The position numbers and the translations under genes are program-made. From Micromonospora pallida (GTDB taxonomy: Bacteria > Actinomycetota > Actinomycetes > Mycobacteriales > Micromonosporaceae), in assembly GCF_900090325.1 (NCBI RefSeq), contig NZ_FMHW01000002.1, positions 7,255,001 through 7,319,000 on the forward strand: a DNA stretch of 64,000 nucleotides, given 5' to 3'. How positions within the stretch are numbered: position 1 is the first letter of the stretch; every line of letters begins with the position of its first letter. Positions 44,792 through 53,495 of this stretch are shown here, in pieces. The notes under the pieces are model-generated. The model did no database searches and was not told where the DNA came from. It saw only the letters and a list, made by a program, of their open reading frames with translations.

Positions 44792-44796
44792 CGGGG

Positions 44797-45762
44797 TCAG
44801 CCCTTGACGCTTCCCGCGAGCAGGCCCCGCACGAAGTAGCGCTGTAGGGACAGGAACACGATCAGCGGTACGACGATCGAGACGAACGCACCGGCGGTGA
44901 GCCGCTGCCATTCGTTGCCCCGGGTGCCGGCCATCTCGGCCAGCCGGACGGTGAGCGGTGCCGTCTCGTCGCCGCCACCGGCGAAGATCAGCGCGACGAG
45001 CAGGTCGTTCCAGACCCAGAGGAACTGGAAGATGCCGAAGGCCGCCAGCGCCGGGGTGATCAGCGGCAGCACGACGGTGCGGAAGATCTTGGGGTGGGTG
45101 GCCCCGTCGACCCGTGCCGCCTCCATCAGGTCCTTCGGCAGTTGTGAGATGAAGTTGTGCAGCAGGAACACCGCCAGGGGCAGCGCGAAGCAGGTGTGCG
45201 CGAACCAGACCTGCACGAACTTCTCCTCGTCGGCGAGGTTCCACGCCGGCATCAGGGTGATTCCACCGACGCTGACCCCCTTGGAGAAGAAGCTCAGCAG
45301 CGGCACCAGGGCCATCTGGAGCGGCACGATCTGCAACGCGAAGATGGCGATGTAGACCCAGTCCCGACCCCGGAAGTTGATCCAGGCGAGGGCGTACGCG
45401 GCGAGCGCCGCGAAGGCCAGCGGGAACAGCACCGACGGCAGCGTGATCACCAGCGAGTTGATGAAGTAGCTCGCCAACTGGCCGGAGGAGGACGACCGTC
45501 CGAAGAGCACCTGCTGGTAGTTCTCCAGGGTGATCTGCGGGTCGGTGAAGAACGTCCACCAGCCGCTGGTCTTGATCTCGTCCTCCGGACGGAAGGACGA
45601 GACGAACAGACCGAAGGTGGGGATGGTCCAGACCACCGCGATGACGATGGAGACCAGCGTCGCGGTGCGACTGCTCAGCCGCTTGCGGACGCGGGCGGCG
45701 GCGGTTGTCGACCGGGCGCCGGCCTGCGCGCCGGCGGCGACCGGGGGAGTGGTGGTGGTCAT
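44797..45762 (-). CDS. Carbohydrate ABC transporter permease (MalG-like)
   Basis: 321 aa with six hydrophobic helices. The EAA motif of binding-protein-dependent permeases is EAARVDGATHPKIFRTVVLP. The N-terminal cytoplasmic extension (about 45 aa) is Arg-rich. The C-terminus LQRYFVRGLLAGSVKG is the typical MalG ending. Pairs with the upstream MalF-like protein, one base away. No ATPase gene is present here, so a shared MsiK-type ATPase elsewhere is likely, as is usual in actinomycetes. Confidence 0.95.
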   Translation of the reverse strand: MTTTTPPVAAGAQAGARSTTAAARVRKRLSSRTATLVSIVIAVVWTIPTFGLFVSSFRPEDEIKTSGWWTFFTDPQITLENYQQVLFGRSSSSGQLASYFINSLVITLPSVLFPLAFAALAAYALAWINFRGRDWVYIAIFALQIVPLQMALVPLLSFFSKGVSVGGITLMPAWNLADEEKFVQVWFAHTCFALPLAVFLLHNFISQLPKDLMEAARVDGATHPKIFRTVVLPLITPALAAFGIFQFLWVWNDLLVALIFAGGGDETAPLTVRLAEMAGTRGNEWQRLTAGAFVSIVVPLIVFLSLQRYFVRGLLAGSVKG

Positions 45763-45763
45763 C

Positions 45764-46816
45764 TCAGCCCTCCCGCTGCTGCCGCAGGTTGCGGATCTGG
45801 TAGATCACGATCGGGACGACCAGGACGAAGAGGAAGACCGCCAGGGCGGCGCCCTGCCCGTTCTGGCCGTACCGGAACGCCTGGTTGTACATCTCGTTGG
45901 CGATCACGCTGGTGTCGTAATTGCCGTTGGTGCTGGTCCGGACGATGTCGAAGACCTTCAGCGTAGCGATCGATATGGTCACCACGACGACGATCAGCGC
46001 CGGCCGGATGCTCGGCATGGTCACCTGCCAGAACATCTGCCACGGGTTGACGCCGTCCAGCCGGGCCGCCTCGACGATCTCGGCGGGGATGGCCTTGATC
46101 GCCGCGGAGAGCACCACCATGGCGAACCCGGCCTGGATCCAAACCATGATCACGATGAGTAGCAGGGTGTTCAGCGGCGACTCCAGCAGCCACTGCTTCG
46201 GCTCCCCACCGAGGCTCACCACGATGCGGTTGAGCAGGCCGATCTGCTCCTGCTCCTCGCTGCGGTACGCGTAGACGAACTTCCAGATGATGCTGGCGCC
46301 GACGAAGGAGATCGCCATCGGCATGAAGATCAGTGACTTGGCGAGCGCCTCCATCCGCGCCTTGTCCACCATGACCGCGTAGAGCAGGCCGATCGTGGTG
46401 GCGATCAGCGGAACGAGGACCACCCAGACCATGGTGTTGATGAGCACCCGCAGGATGTCGTCCTGGGTGAAGAGCCACCCGTAGTTGCGCAGCCCCACCC
46501 AGTTCTCGCTGCCGCCGTCCATGAACGACAGGAGCGTGGTGCGGACCGCCGGCACGACCAGGCCGATGGCGAGCAACAGCACGGTGGGCAGCAGGAAGAA
46601 GAGCGCGAAGACGCCCTCCCGGGGCTTTGCGCGGCGACGGGGCAGGGGCGTGCCGCTGGCCGACGCGGCGACCAGTTGGGCTTCCCGACGACGGGCGAAC
46701 CAGGCCGGCACCGCGTCGAGCAGCAGGAGCAGTCCACCCACCACCACGACGAAGGCCACCAGGCCGTACAGCAACATGACGAGCTTCGGTGACTCGTCGG
46801 CGAACTCGAAGTTCAT
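45764..46816 (-). CDS. Carbohydrate ABC transporter permease (MalF-like)
   Basis: 350 aa from ATG 46816 (GGGAG upstream), chosen over a longer frame because the family start MNFEFADES fits. One N-terminal helix (about 15-37), a basic linker and six further helices. The EAA loop reads EAARLDGVNPWQMFWQVTMP. Forms the inner-membrane channel with the MalG-like subunit. Separated from the binding-protein gene by a 12-bp stem-loop. Confidence 0.95.
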   Translation of the reverse strand: MNFEFADESPKLVMLLYGLVAFVVVVGGLLLLLDAVPAWFARRREAQLVAASASGTPLPRRRAKPREGVFALFFLLPTVLLLAIGLVVPAVRTTLLSFMDGGSENWVGLRNYGWLFTQDDILRVLINTMVWVVLVPLIATTIGLLYAVMVDKARMEALAKSLIFMPMAISFVGASIIWKFVYAYRSEEQEQIGLLNRIVVSLGGEPKQWLLESPLNTLLLIVIMVWIQAGFAMVVLSAAIKAIPAEIVEAARLDGVNPWQMFWQVTMPSIRPALIVVVVTISIATLKVFDIVRTSTNGNYDTSVIANEMYNQAFRYGQNGQGAALAVFLFVLVVPIVIYQIRNLRQQREG

Positions 46817-46845
46817 CCGCACTCCCAGGGAATCACGGCCCGGTG

Positions 46846-46884
46846 CCGGGGGTCCGGCCCGCACGTGGCGGACCGGACCCCCGG
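46846..46884 (-). terminator. Intercistronic hairpin after binding-protein gene
   Basis: 12-bp perfect stem (46846-46857, 46873-46884) between the binding-protein and permease genes. Such hairpins partly terminate or protect the upstream mRNA, giving more binding protein than permease. Confidence 0.75.
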
Positions 46885-46889
46885 GCGAC

Positions 46890-48236
46890 TCACTTGGGCC
46901 AGCTGCTCTCGATGGTGGAGAGCACCGTGGCGGTGTCCTTGCCGTTGATCCAGTCGATCATGCCCTTCCAGAAGGTGCCGGCGCCGACCGCGCCGGGCAT
47001 CAGGTCGGAGCCGTCGAACCGGAAGACCGTGCCCTTGTCCTGGAGGATCTGGACGGAGAGCTTGTCGATCGGGTTGGCCACGTTCGCCACGTCGAGCTTG
47101 TTGTTCGCCGACACCCAGTTGCCGAGCTTGGCGCGGGAGTTGGCGTGCTCACCGGAGGCGAGGTACGTCTGCACCGCCTGGACCTCCGGGCGGTCGGCGA
47201 AGGCGACGGTGAACTCGCCGCCACCGAGCACCGGCTTGCCCTTGGCCTCGTCGACGGCCGGGAAGTAGAAGGCGAAGACGTCGCCGTCCTCGGCCACCTT
47301 GGTGTTCTCCGGCCACATGTTGGCGTAGAAGGACGCCTGCCGGTGCAGGGCGCACTTGTTCTCGAGGATCGGCGTGCCGGCCTCCTGGAAGGAGGTGGTG
47401 GCGATGCTCTTGACGCCGCCGAAGCCGCCGTTGACGTACTTCTCGTTCTTCATGATGGTGCCGGCCCGGTCGAGCGCCTCGGCGACCTTCGGGTCGTTGA
47501 ACGGGATGCCGTGGGTGGTCCACTGGTCGTAGACCTCGGGGGTCTGCGTCCGCAGCATCAGGTCTTCGATCCAGTCGGTGGCCGGCCAGCCGGTCGCGTC
47601 ACCGGACTCGATGCCGACGCACCACGGCTTGGTGCCGTCCGCCGCGATCTTGTCGCTCAGCGCGATGAGCTGGTCCCAGGTGGTGGGGACCTCCCAGCCC
47701 TTCTCCTTGAAGGTCTTGGGGGAGTACCAGACGAACGACTTCACGTTCGAGCCGAGCGGGGCGCCGTAGAACTGGCCGCCGACGGTGGTGTACTTCAGCC
47801 AGTCGGGCGAGTAGTTCTGCTCGGCCATCGCCTTGGTGTCGGCCGACGCCGGCTTGAGCTTGCCGGCCTCGGCGAACCGGGCCAGCAGGCCGGGCTGCGG
47901 GACGAACGCGATGTCCGGGGCGTTGCCGCCGTCGACGCGCACCTGGAGCTGCGCCTCGAACTCGCCGCTGCCCTCGTAGTCGATCTCGATGCCGGTGCAG
48001 TCCACGAACTGCTCCCAGGACTGCTCGAGCAGGTCCGCCTCGGTGTCCCGGATGGACGCGTAGATCGAGACCTTCTTGCCGTCGTGGCCGTCGTACTTCT
48101 CATATGCGGAGCACTCGGCTGAGCCGGCGTTGTTGCCACTGCTGTCGTCGTCGCTGCTGCAGGCGGTGGCGGCGAGCGCCAGCCCCAGCGCACCGATGAT
48201 CGCGAAGGCCTGGCGTGGTCTGGCAGAGACCGCCAT
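46890..48236 (-). CDS. ABC transporter alpha-glucoside-binding lipoprotein
   Basis: 448 aa from ATG 48236 (AAGGAGGA upstream). Signal peptide with lipobox LAATAC (Cys26). Type 1 extracellular solute-binding fold: KKVSIYASIRDTEADLLEQSWEQF, then GNAPDIAFVPQPGLLARFAE, WYSPKTFKEKGWEVPTTWDQ and WPATDWIEDLML. Related to AglE-type alpha-glucoside binding proteins, in line with the GH13 enzyme in the locus. First gene of the presumed operon with malF/malG-like permeases. Confidence 0.95.
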   Translation of the reverse strand: MAVSARPRQAFAIIGALGLALAATACSSDDDSSGNNAGSAECSAYEKYDGHDGKKVSIYASIRDTEADLLEQSWEQFVDCTGIEIDYEGSGEFEAQLQVRVDGGNAPDIAFVPQPGLLARFAEAGKLKPASADTKAMAEQNYSPDWLKYTTVGGQFYGAPLGSNVKSFVWYSPKTFKEKGWEVPTTWDQLIALSDKIAADGTKPWCVGIESGDATGWPATDWIEDLMLRTQTPEVYDQWTTHGIPFNDPKVAEALDRAGTIMKNEKYVNGGFGGVKSIATTSFQEAGTPILENKCALHRQASFYANMWPENTKVAEDGDVFAFYFPAVDEAKGKPVLGGGEFTVAFADRPEVQAVQTYLASGEHANSRAKLGNWVSANNKLDVANVANPIDKLSVQILQDKGTVFRFDGSDLMPGAVGAGTFWKGMIDWINGKDTATVLSTIESSWPK

Positions 48237-48305
48237 GCCGTCCTCCTTCGTTAGGCGGCGCGGTCGTCGTCGCTGACCTCGCCGAACCGATTGGGCGTTC
48301 CCACA

Positions 48306-48319
48306 TGTAAGCGCTTGCA
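48306..48319 (-). promoter_or_regulatory. LacI-family operator upstream of the binding-protein gene
   Basis: TGTAAGCGCTTGCA, a near-perfect palindrome (one mismatch) with the central GCGC typical of LacI/MalR-type operators. It lies 70 bp upstream of the binding-protein start, so the locus regulator is the probable ligand. Confidence 0.8.
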
Positions 48320-48495
48320 TCGGCGTGGGTCCAGACCCCTGCCGGACACGAGCAAGTAACAATCAGGAAACCCCGAGGTTTACCTAACCGTGCTCCTGTC
48401 AGCCAAAGAGGACTCAATCGATCTCTTTCGACGGCTGGAGTTTTCTGCCACCCTGTCATTCAGGGATAGAAAGCTTTCAACATAGGAGGCTGTTG

Positions 48496-49269
48496 ATGCG
48501 CAAGCGTTTGCTCAGCTTGGCGGCGGTTGCCGGGCTGCTGATCACGGCGATCGTGGTGCCGTCCGCCCCGGCGATGGCGGCCCCGACCTTCAAGGTGCCG
48601 TTCCCCTGTGGGCAGACCTGGTCGGGGCAGACCAGGACCGGTCACAGCCCGGCGTACGCCATCGATTTCAACCGCACCGACGACCTCGGCGACCCGGTGG
48701 TGGCCAGTGCCCCCGGCACCGTCGACGTGGTGACCGACCTCGGCGGCACCAGCTACGGCAAGTACGTCCGGATCAACCACGGGGGCGGCTACACCACCTA
48801 CTACGCCCACCTCAACGGGTTCAACGTCTCGGTGGGCCAGTCCGTGGGCTACGGCAGGGTCATCGGCTACGTCGGCACCACCGGCGGGTCGACCGGCCCG
48901 CACCTGCACTACGAGCAGCGGCTCAACGGCAGCGACATCCAGGTCCGCTTCAACGGCGCCCTCGCGCTGTACTGGGGCACCAAGAACTACGGCAGCGACA
49001 ACGGCTGCTCCAGCGGCGGCAACGCCACGGTCAACACGGCTGGCAGCCCGCTGACCGTCCGCTCCGGCCCCGGAACCGGCTACGCCGCGGTGGGCACCGT
49101 GGCCGACGGCACCCGGGTCACCGTCCAGTGCCAGACCACCGGCACCACCGTCACGGGCACCTACGGCACCAGCAACATCTGGGACCGGATCGGCTCCGGC
49201 CGGTTCATCGCCGACGCCTACGTCTACACCGGCTACGACGGGTTCATCCCGGGCGTACCACGCTGCTGA
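48496..49269 (+). CDS. Secreted M23-family peptidase with SH3-like domain
   Basis: 257 aa from ATG 48496 (AGGAGG 6 nt upstream). Signal peptide (about 1-29, ending AMAA). The lysostaphin-type M23 domain has zinc ligands His50 and Asp57 (GHSPAYAIDF) and His138 with His136 (GPHLHYEQ); His105 in YYAHLN is catalytic. A C-terminal SH3b-like region (about 175-257) contains LTVRSGPGTGYAAVGTVADG. Acts extracellularly on peptidoglycan cross-bridges. The gene is divergent from the alpha-glucoside operon; its 5' region (48360-48480) includes small stem-loops but no riboswitch I can recognise. Confidence 0.95.
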   Translation: MRKRLLSLAAVAGLLITAIVVPSAPAMAAPTFKVPFPCGQTWSGQTRTGHSPAYAIDFNRTDDLGDPVVASAPGTVDVVTDLGGTSYGKYVRINHGGGYTTYYAHLNGFNVSVGQSVGYGRVIGYVGTTGGSTGPHLHYEQRLNGSDIQVRFNGALALYWGTKNYGSDNGCSSGGNATVNTAGSPLTVRSGPGTGYAAVGTVADGTRVTVQCQTTGTTVTGTYGTSNIWDRIGSGRFIADAYVYTGYDGFIPGVPRC

Positions 49270-49338
49270 GCGTCGCCCGCCGCCCTCATCCGCGGCTGTC
49301 GGCAGAGCTGAGCCGACAGCCCGGTCGGGGCGGCGGTA

Positions 49339-49384
49339 CAGCCCGCACCGGCACGGTCCGCACCGGCACGGCCGGTGCGGGCTG
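49339..49384. terminator. Terminator hairpin after M23 peptidase gene
   Basis: 14-bp stem (49339-49352 and 49371-49384). A second smaller hairpin (GCTGTCGGC / GCCGACAGC) lies at about 49293-49320. Confidence 0.75.
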
Positions 49385-49387
49385 AGG

Positions 49388-49442
49388 TGGTTGCAGGGGA
49401 CCCCTGCTCGGCAGAAAGCGGTAACAAGGGACCCCTGCTACC
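49388..49442. repeat. GGTAGCAGGGG palindromic repeat (copy 2 of 3 loci)
   Basis: Two units facing each other: GGTTGCAGGGGACCCCTGCT and GGTAACAAGGGACCCCTGCTACC, between convergent genes. Related to the elements at 41.9 and 59.2 kb. Confidence 0.85.
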
Positions 49443-49505
49443 AACCCAACCACCCGCCCCCAACCGTCGACCCCTGCTCCGGCCGCGCGATTCCCACCGC
49501 CACAG

Positions 49506-49997
49506 TCAGTTGAGCTGCCAGATGGCCAGGTTCAACAGTGCGGCGAAGGCCACCCAGGCCCAGTAGGGGAGCATCAGCAGCGTGGCCGGACGGGACACCC
49601 GTCGGAACAGGACGACGGTGAACCCGATCAGCAGCCAGAGCACGACGACGTCGACGAGGGCCAGCCCGTACCGGCCCGCGCCGAAGAAGATCGGGGTCCA
49701 TGCCGCGTTGAGCGCGAGCTGCGCCGTCCAGACGCCGATCGCGGGGCCGAGACCGACCCGCCGCCAGACCAGCCAGCCGGCGACGGCGATCATCGCGTAG
49801 AGCACCGACCAGACCGGGCCGAACAGCCACGACGGGGGCGCCCAGGCGGGCCGGCGCAGGCTCGCGTACTCGGCGGAGGTGTCCGACACGCCCAGCACCC
49901 CGATCCCGGCGGCGACGACCACCACCGTGCCGAAGCCGAGCAGGGCCCACCAAGCCCGGGCCCTGTGCGCCCGCCGGGCGTCGTGCGTCGTCGTCAT
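49506..49997 (-). CDS. TspO/MBR-family membrane protein
   Basis: 163 aa from ATG 49997 (GGGGAG upstream); the longer frame is not needed. Five hydrophobic helices and the Trp/aromatic-rich signatures RRPAWAPPSWLFGPVWSVLY, QLALNAAWTPIFFGAGRYGL and LMLPYWAWVAFAALLNLAIW match TspO (tryptophan-rich sensory protein), a porphyrin/lipophile-binding membrane protein. Function in actinomycetes is unsettled; stress or tetrapyrrole handling is likely. Confidence 0.93.
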   Translation of the reverse strand: MTTTHDARRAHRARAWWALLGFGTVVVVAAGIGVLGVSDTSAEYASLRRPAWAPPSWLFGPVWSVLYAMIAVAGWLVWRRVGLGPAIGVWTAQLALNAAWTPIFFGAGRYGLALVDVVVLWLLIGFTVVLFRRVSRPATLLMLPYWAWVAFAALLNLAIWQLN

Positions 49998-50142
49998 GGC
50001 CGGGATGCTCCCCGTACGGTGCGGGAACAAACCCGCGGAAACGAAGCGCCGGGGCCGTCGGTGCCGGGTCTCAGGTCGGGAGGACGGAGACCCGGTACGA
50101 CGACCCCGGCGGGTCCAGGGGGTATGGACGGCGGACGTCACA

Positions 50143-50286
50143 TCATGTGAAGATGCTGACGCCGCCCGGGCCCACCAGCAGGCCCACCACGATGAGGACG
50201 ACGCCCCACAGGATCTGCCGGCGGAACAACGCCATGATGCCGGCGATCACCAGTACGACTGCGAGAATCCAGAGAATCAGCTCCAT
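50143..50286 (-). CDS. GPGG-motif small membrane protein
   Basis: 47 aa, ATG 50286 to TGA 50143. MELILWILAVVLVIAGIMAL then FRRQILWGVVLIVVGLLVGP-GG-VSIFT: two short hydrophobic helices joined by a basic turn and ending in GPGG. This matches the small actinobacterial membrane family named after the GPGG motif. No function is known. It lies between the metallophosphoesterase gene and tspO on the same strand. Confidence 0.85.
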   Translation of the reverse strand: MELILWILAVVLVIAGIMALFRRQILWGVVLIVVGLLVGPGGVSIFT

Positions 50287-50327
50287 GACGATTGGGTACC
50301 CGACCGCCAGATTCGGGAAACCTGTGC

Positions 50328-51050
50328 TCAGTCGGTGTGGTTGCCCAGGTGGAAGATGCTGTAGGCCTGCTTGATCACGGGGTGCGCGACGTTGCGGACC
50401 CGTACCCCGCCGGGCGTGGTGCCCCGCTCGCTGCCGGCGTGCGCGTGGCCGTGCAGGGCCAGCGCGGTGGGCGCCGAGTCGATCGCCTGACCGAGCTGGT
50501 ACGAGCCGAGGAACGGGTAGATCTCCAGGGGTTCGCCAGCGAGGGTGTCCGGCACCGGCGCGTAGTGGGTCAGCGCCACCAGCACGTCGCAGTCCAGTCC
50601 GCGCAGGGCGGCGGCCAGTTGGTCGGCGCTGTCGGTGGTGGTCCGGACGAACGCCTTCATCTCCGGCTCGCCGAAGTCACTGGCGCAGCGCCCGGCGAAC
50701 CCGCCGCCGAAGCCCTTCACCCCGGCGATCCCGAGCCGGTGCCCGCCGCAGTCCAGCACGACGCCGTTGCCCTCCAGGACGGTGATGCCCGCGTCCTCCA
50801 GCACCTTCACCACCTGCGGGACCTCGTCGCACTGGTGGTCGTGGTTGCCGAGCACGGTCACCACCGGTACGCCCAACCCGCCGAACTCCTCGGCCACGCA
50901 GCGCGCCTCGCTCTCCGAGCCGTGCCGGGTGAGGTCACCGGCGAGCAGCAGCGCGTCGGCGTGTTCGGGAAGCTCCTCCAGAGCCGGCCGGAACCGGCCC
51001 ACCACGTCCTCGTCGACGTGTACGTCGCCGACGGCGGCGATCCGGATCAT
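50328..51050 (-). CDS. Metallophosphoesterase
   Basis: 240 aa, calcineurin-like fold. Motifs in order: GDVHVDED (8-15, D and H ligands), LLLAGDLTRHG (GD), VLGNHDHQ (GNH), THYAPVPDTL and HGHAHAG (GHxH). All metal ligands are present. The substrate could be a nucleotide or phosphodiester. Third gene of a minus-strand operon with the nucleotidyltransferase and BON genes (13 bp from the latter). Confidence 0.92.
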   Translation of the reverse strand: MIRIAAVGDVHVDEDVVGRFRPALEELPEHADALLLAGDLTRHGSESEARCVAEEFGGLGVPVVTVLGNHDHQCDEVPQVVKVLEDAGITVLEGNGVVLDCGGHRLGIAGVKGFGGGFAGRCASDFGEPEMKAFVRTTTDSADQLAAALRGLDCDVLVALTHYAPVPDTLAGEPLEIYPFLGSYQLGQAIDSAPTALALHGHAHAGSERGTTPGGVRVRNVAHPVIKQAYSIFHLGNHTD

Positions 51051-51063
51051 GACGCAGTCCTCC

Positions 51064-51339
51064 TCACGGCAGCTCCTCGATCTCCGTCGGAGCCTGGGCG
51101 CGGGTCACCCCGATGTCGCTGGTGACCGGTACGTCCGGGAAGCGGTCGGCCACCCGGCGCAGGATCTCGTCCCGGCGGTGCGGGCTCTCCACCTCGCCGT
51201 AGAGCACCAGGCCGTGCTCCCGCCGGACCACGGTGATGCCCTGCTCGGCGATGTCCGGGTCCTCGGTCAGCAGGCGCTGGATCTCGGCCTCGACGTACTC
51301 GTCGGGCGGCCCGACAGCGGCGCTGAGGTGGTCGGTCAC
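51064..51339 (-). CDS. BON-domain protein
   Basis: 91 aa from GTG 51339 (GGAAGGGAG upstream). One BON domain: EAEIQRLLTEDPDIAEQGIT, then GLVLYGEVESPHRRDEILRR with the central Gly and a C-terminal DIGVT strand. BON domains bind phospholipid or act as small scaffolds. No signal peptide. The start overlaps the nucleotidyltransferase stop by 4 nt, so it is coupled to that gene. Confidence 0.85.
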   Translation of the reverse strand: MTDHLSAAVGPPDEYVEAEIQRLLTEDPDIAEQGITVVRREHGLVLYGEVESPHRRDEILRRVADRFPDVPVTSDIGVTRAQAPTEIEELP

Positions 51340-51920
51340 GGTGTCTCCCTTCCGTCCGGGGCGCCGGAGTCCGGCACCACGTCGAGTCGGTCCAGCAGCA
51401 CCAGGAACGCCTCGGCGTACGGGGAGTGCTGGGTCTCCTTCCGTACCCGTTCCCAGTCGATCTGCTCCCGCAGGGACCGGGCGAGGGGGAGACCCCGGGC
51501 GAAGTCGCAGTAGTGCTGGGAGAAGCTGAGCAGCTTGTGCACCATGAGCTGGGTCGCCGAGAGCACCGGCATGTGGATCGCGTCGACCGGGCGGACCACG
51601 GTGTCGGCGAAGGTCTCCTCGGTCACCGGGGTCTCGATCGGGCGGTGGATGAGGTCCACCATCCGTCCCTCGTCGTAGACCTTGACCAGCCAGTCCTCCG
51701 GCGGGCGCTCGGCGGTGAAACCGGCCGCCACCAGCGCCTCGAGGGCCGTCTCGACGTCCTGGTGGCGGATCAGGAAGTCCACGTCGTGCTCGCTGGAGTG
51801 TCCGCCGTGCGCGTAGACGGCGAAGCTGCCGCCCAGGGCGAAGGGGATGTCGGACTGTTTCAGCACAGCGGCGACCCGCTTGAGGGTGTGCAACAGACTG
51901 GCGTCCCCGTTTTGGGCCAT
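51336..51920 (-). CDS. Nucleotidyltransferase-fold protein
   Basis: 194 aa from ATG 51920 (GGGAGAG upstream). The N-terminal segment IPFALGGSFAVYAHGGHSSE then HDVDFLI shows the polymerase-beta-like G-G-S and D-x-D pattern of minimal nucleotidyltransferases (AbiEii/DUF1814-like or aminoglycoside-adenylyl relatives). The remaining part is alpha-helical (LSATQLMVHKLLSFSQHYCD). Possible roles include an adenylyl-modifying enzyme or antitoxin-type partner. It forms an operon with a BON protein and a metallophosphoesterase, so a nucleotide-related job is possible. Confidence 0.8.
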   Translation of the reverse strand: MAQNGDASLLHTLKRVAAVLKQSDIPFALGGSFAVYAHGGHSSEHDVDFLIRHQDVETALEALVAAGFTAERPPEDWLVKVYDEGRMVDLIHRPIETPVTEETFADTVVRPVDAIHMPVLSATQLMVHKLLSFSQHYCDFARGLPLARSLREQIDWERVRKETQHSPYAEAFLVLLDRLDVVPDSGAPDGRETP

Positions 51921-52072
51921 CGGACTCTCCCTGGTCGGTGGGCGGTACAGGCGCTCGCAGTGAAGTTGCGTACCCGGCAAGCCGATCGGCCACACCTGTC
52001 ACGCGGGCGGGGGCTGGGCAGAAAGAGCCCTACATCCGGATAGTGGCGGTTTGAATAGTAGTTGGGCTACTT

Positions 52073-52801
52073 ATGAAGCGTGACTCGGATATCCTCGGGA
52101 AGGTGGTCAGATCACTGCGGGCGCGGCGCGACCCGGCCCGGCTGCGTGCCGTCGCCCTGATCGGCATCGACGGCTCGGGCAAGACGACCCAGGCACATCG
52201 GCTCGCCGACGTGCTCACCGTGGCCGGGTTGCCGGCCACCTACCACCGCAACGCGGGCGGACGGGCCTGGCTCGGCCGGCTCGCCCAACGGCTCGGCCGC
52301 CGGGACGCCCAGGCGCTGCTCGGCAACCGGGGCATGCTCATCGTCGAGTCGGTGCTGCGCTGGCTCGCCATCGCGCGGGCGCTGCTCGGCGCCCTGCTCA
52401 CCGGCCGGACGGCGGTGATGGACCGGTACGCCGTCTGCCAGTACGCCAGCCTCCGCGCCCACGGGGGGCGGCGGCGCGGTGAGCGGCTGGCCCGGCTGGC
52501 CTACCGGCTCTTCCCGGCGCCGCAGGTCACCTTCCTGCTCGCGGTGGAGCCGGGGGAGGCGTACCGGCGGATCGAACGGCGCGGCACCGACCACGAACCG
52601 ATCGACTACCTGGTCGCGGCCGACGCCGCGTACCGGTCGTTGCCGGAGTTCCCGACGTTCGTGGTGATCGACGCGAACCGGACCCCGGACGAGGTGACCC
52701 GACAGATCCGCGACCACCTGGCCGCCTGGCTGCCGGCGACCGGGTGCCCGGTGCACCGGCCGCCACTGCTCGCACCGCTGCCGGCGCCGGCCCCCTCCTG
52801 A
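52073..52801 (+). CDS. Thymidylate-kinase-like P-loop kinase
   Basis: 242 aa, ATG 52073 without a clear ribosome site. Walker A is GIDGSGKTTQAHRLADVL near residues 29-46. MDRYAVCQYASL corresponds to the D-R-Y/W motif of thymidylate kinases, and AVEPGEAYRRIERRGTDHEP to the lid region. Sequence context resembles dTMP-kinase homologues used in nucleotide-sugar or phosphate metabolism rather than the housekeeping tmk, as the usual DNA-replication neighbours are absent. A Pro/Leu-rich tail follows residue 225. Convergent with the SDR gene. Confidence 0.85.
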   Translation: MKRDSDILGKVVRSLRARRDPARLRAVALIGIDGSGKTTQAHRLADVLTVAGLPATYHRNAGGRAWLGRLAQRLGRRDAQALLGNRGMLIVESVLRWLAIARALLGALLTGRTAVMDRYAVCQYASLRAHGGRRRGERLARLAYRLFPAPQVTFLLAVEPGEAYRRIERRGTDHEPIDYLVAADAAYRSLPEFPTFVVIDANRTPDEVTRQIRDHLAAWLPATGCPVHRPPLLAPLPAPAPS

Positions 52802-52817
52802 CCGGGGTGGTCGGCGG

Positions 52818-53495
52818 TCAGGCGCGGCCGTGGACCGGGACGGCCGCGCCGCTGGTCGGCGCCGACTCGTCGCTGGCCAGGAACCGCACCACCGGGGCGA
52901 TCTCCGCCGGGGCGACCCACCGGCTGTGGTCGGCGTCCGGCTGGGCGGCCCGGTTGGCCGGAGTGTCGATCACGCTCGGCAGGACGGTGTTGCAGCGCAC
53001 CCCGCTGGCGCGGTACTCCACCGCGACCGCGTTGGCGAACGCCAGCACCGCCGCCTTGGCGGTGACGTAACCGGCGACGCCCGGAAAGGGCGCGAGCGCG
53101 GCCCGGGCCGACACGCAGACCACCGCGCCGCCACCGGCCGCCGTCAGTCGGGGCAGCGCCGCCCGGGTGACCAGGTACGTCGGGCGCAGGTTCAGGGTGA
53201 ACATCCGGTCGAACTCCTCGACCGGCGTCTCGTGCACCAGCCCGCCGCTGGCGTACCCGCCCACCAGGTTGACCACCGCGCGCAGCGGCGCCTCCGGGTC
53301 GCCCGCCGCCACCTCCACCGCCCGGGCCGCGCCGGCCGGGTCGGTGAGGTCGGCGGCGACGGTGAGCGCGCCGTCCCCGTCGCCCGGCCGCAGGTCGGCC
53401 ACGACCACCCGCCACCCCGCCGCCGTGAAGGCGGCGGTCACCGCGCCACCCAGTCCGCCCGAGCCACCCGTGACCAGTACGCTCCGCTCCGCCAT
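52818..53495 (-). CDS. Short-chain dehydrogenase/reductase
   Basis: 225 aa from ATG 53495; the longer reading frame beyond it is an antisense shadow of the epimerase gene. Classical SDR: VLVTGGSGGLGGAVTAAFTAAG (TGxxxGxG), Asp in VVVADLRPGD, NLVGG in place of NNAG, catalytic Ser in VVCVSARAAL and Y-x-x-x-K as GYVTAKAA, then CNTVLPSVIDTP. It uses NAD(P)H; substrate unknown. Separate from its divergent neighbour. Confidence 0.92.
   Translation of the reverse strand: MAERSVLVTGGSGGLGGAVTAAFTAAGWRVVVADLRPGDGDGALTVAADLTDPAGAARAVEVAAGDPEAPLRAVVNLVGGYASGGLVHETPVEEFDRMFTLNLRPTYLVTRAALPRLTAAGGGAVVCVSARAALAPFPGVAGYVTAKAAVLAFANAVAVEYRASGVRCNTVLPSVIDTPANRAAQPDADHSRWVAPAEIAPVVRFLASDESAPTSGAAVPVHGRA

Noticed and set aside
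48360..48480. Possible riboswitch (c-di-AMP ydaO type) before the M23 peptidase gene
   Set aside because: Such switches often precede wall-hydrolase genes in actinomycetes, but the conserved core elements were not found; only weak hairpins are present.
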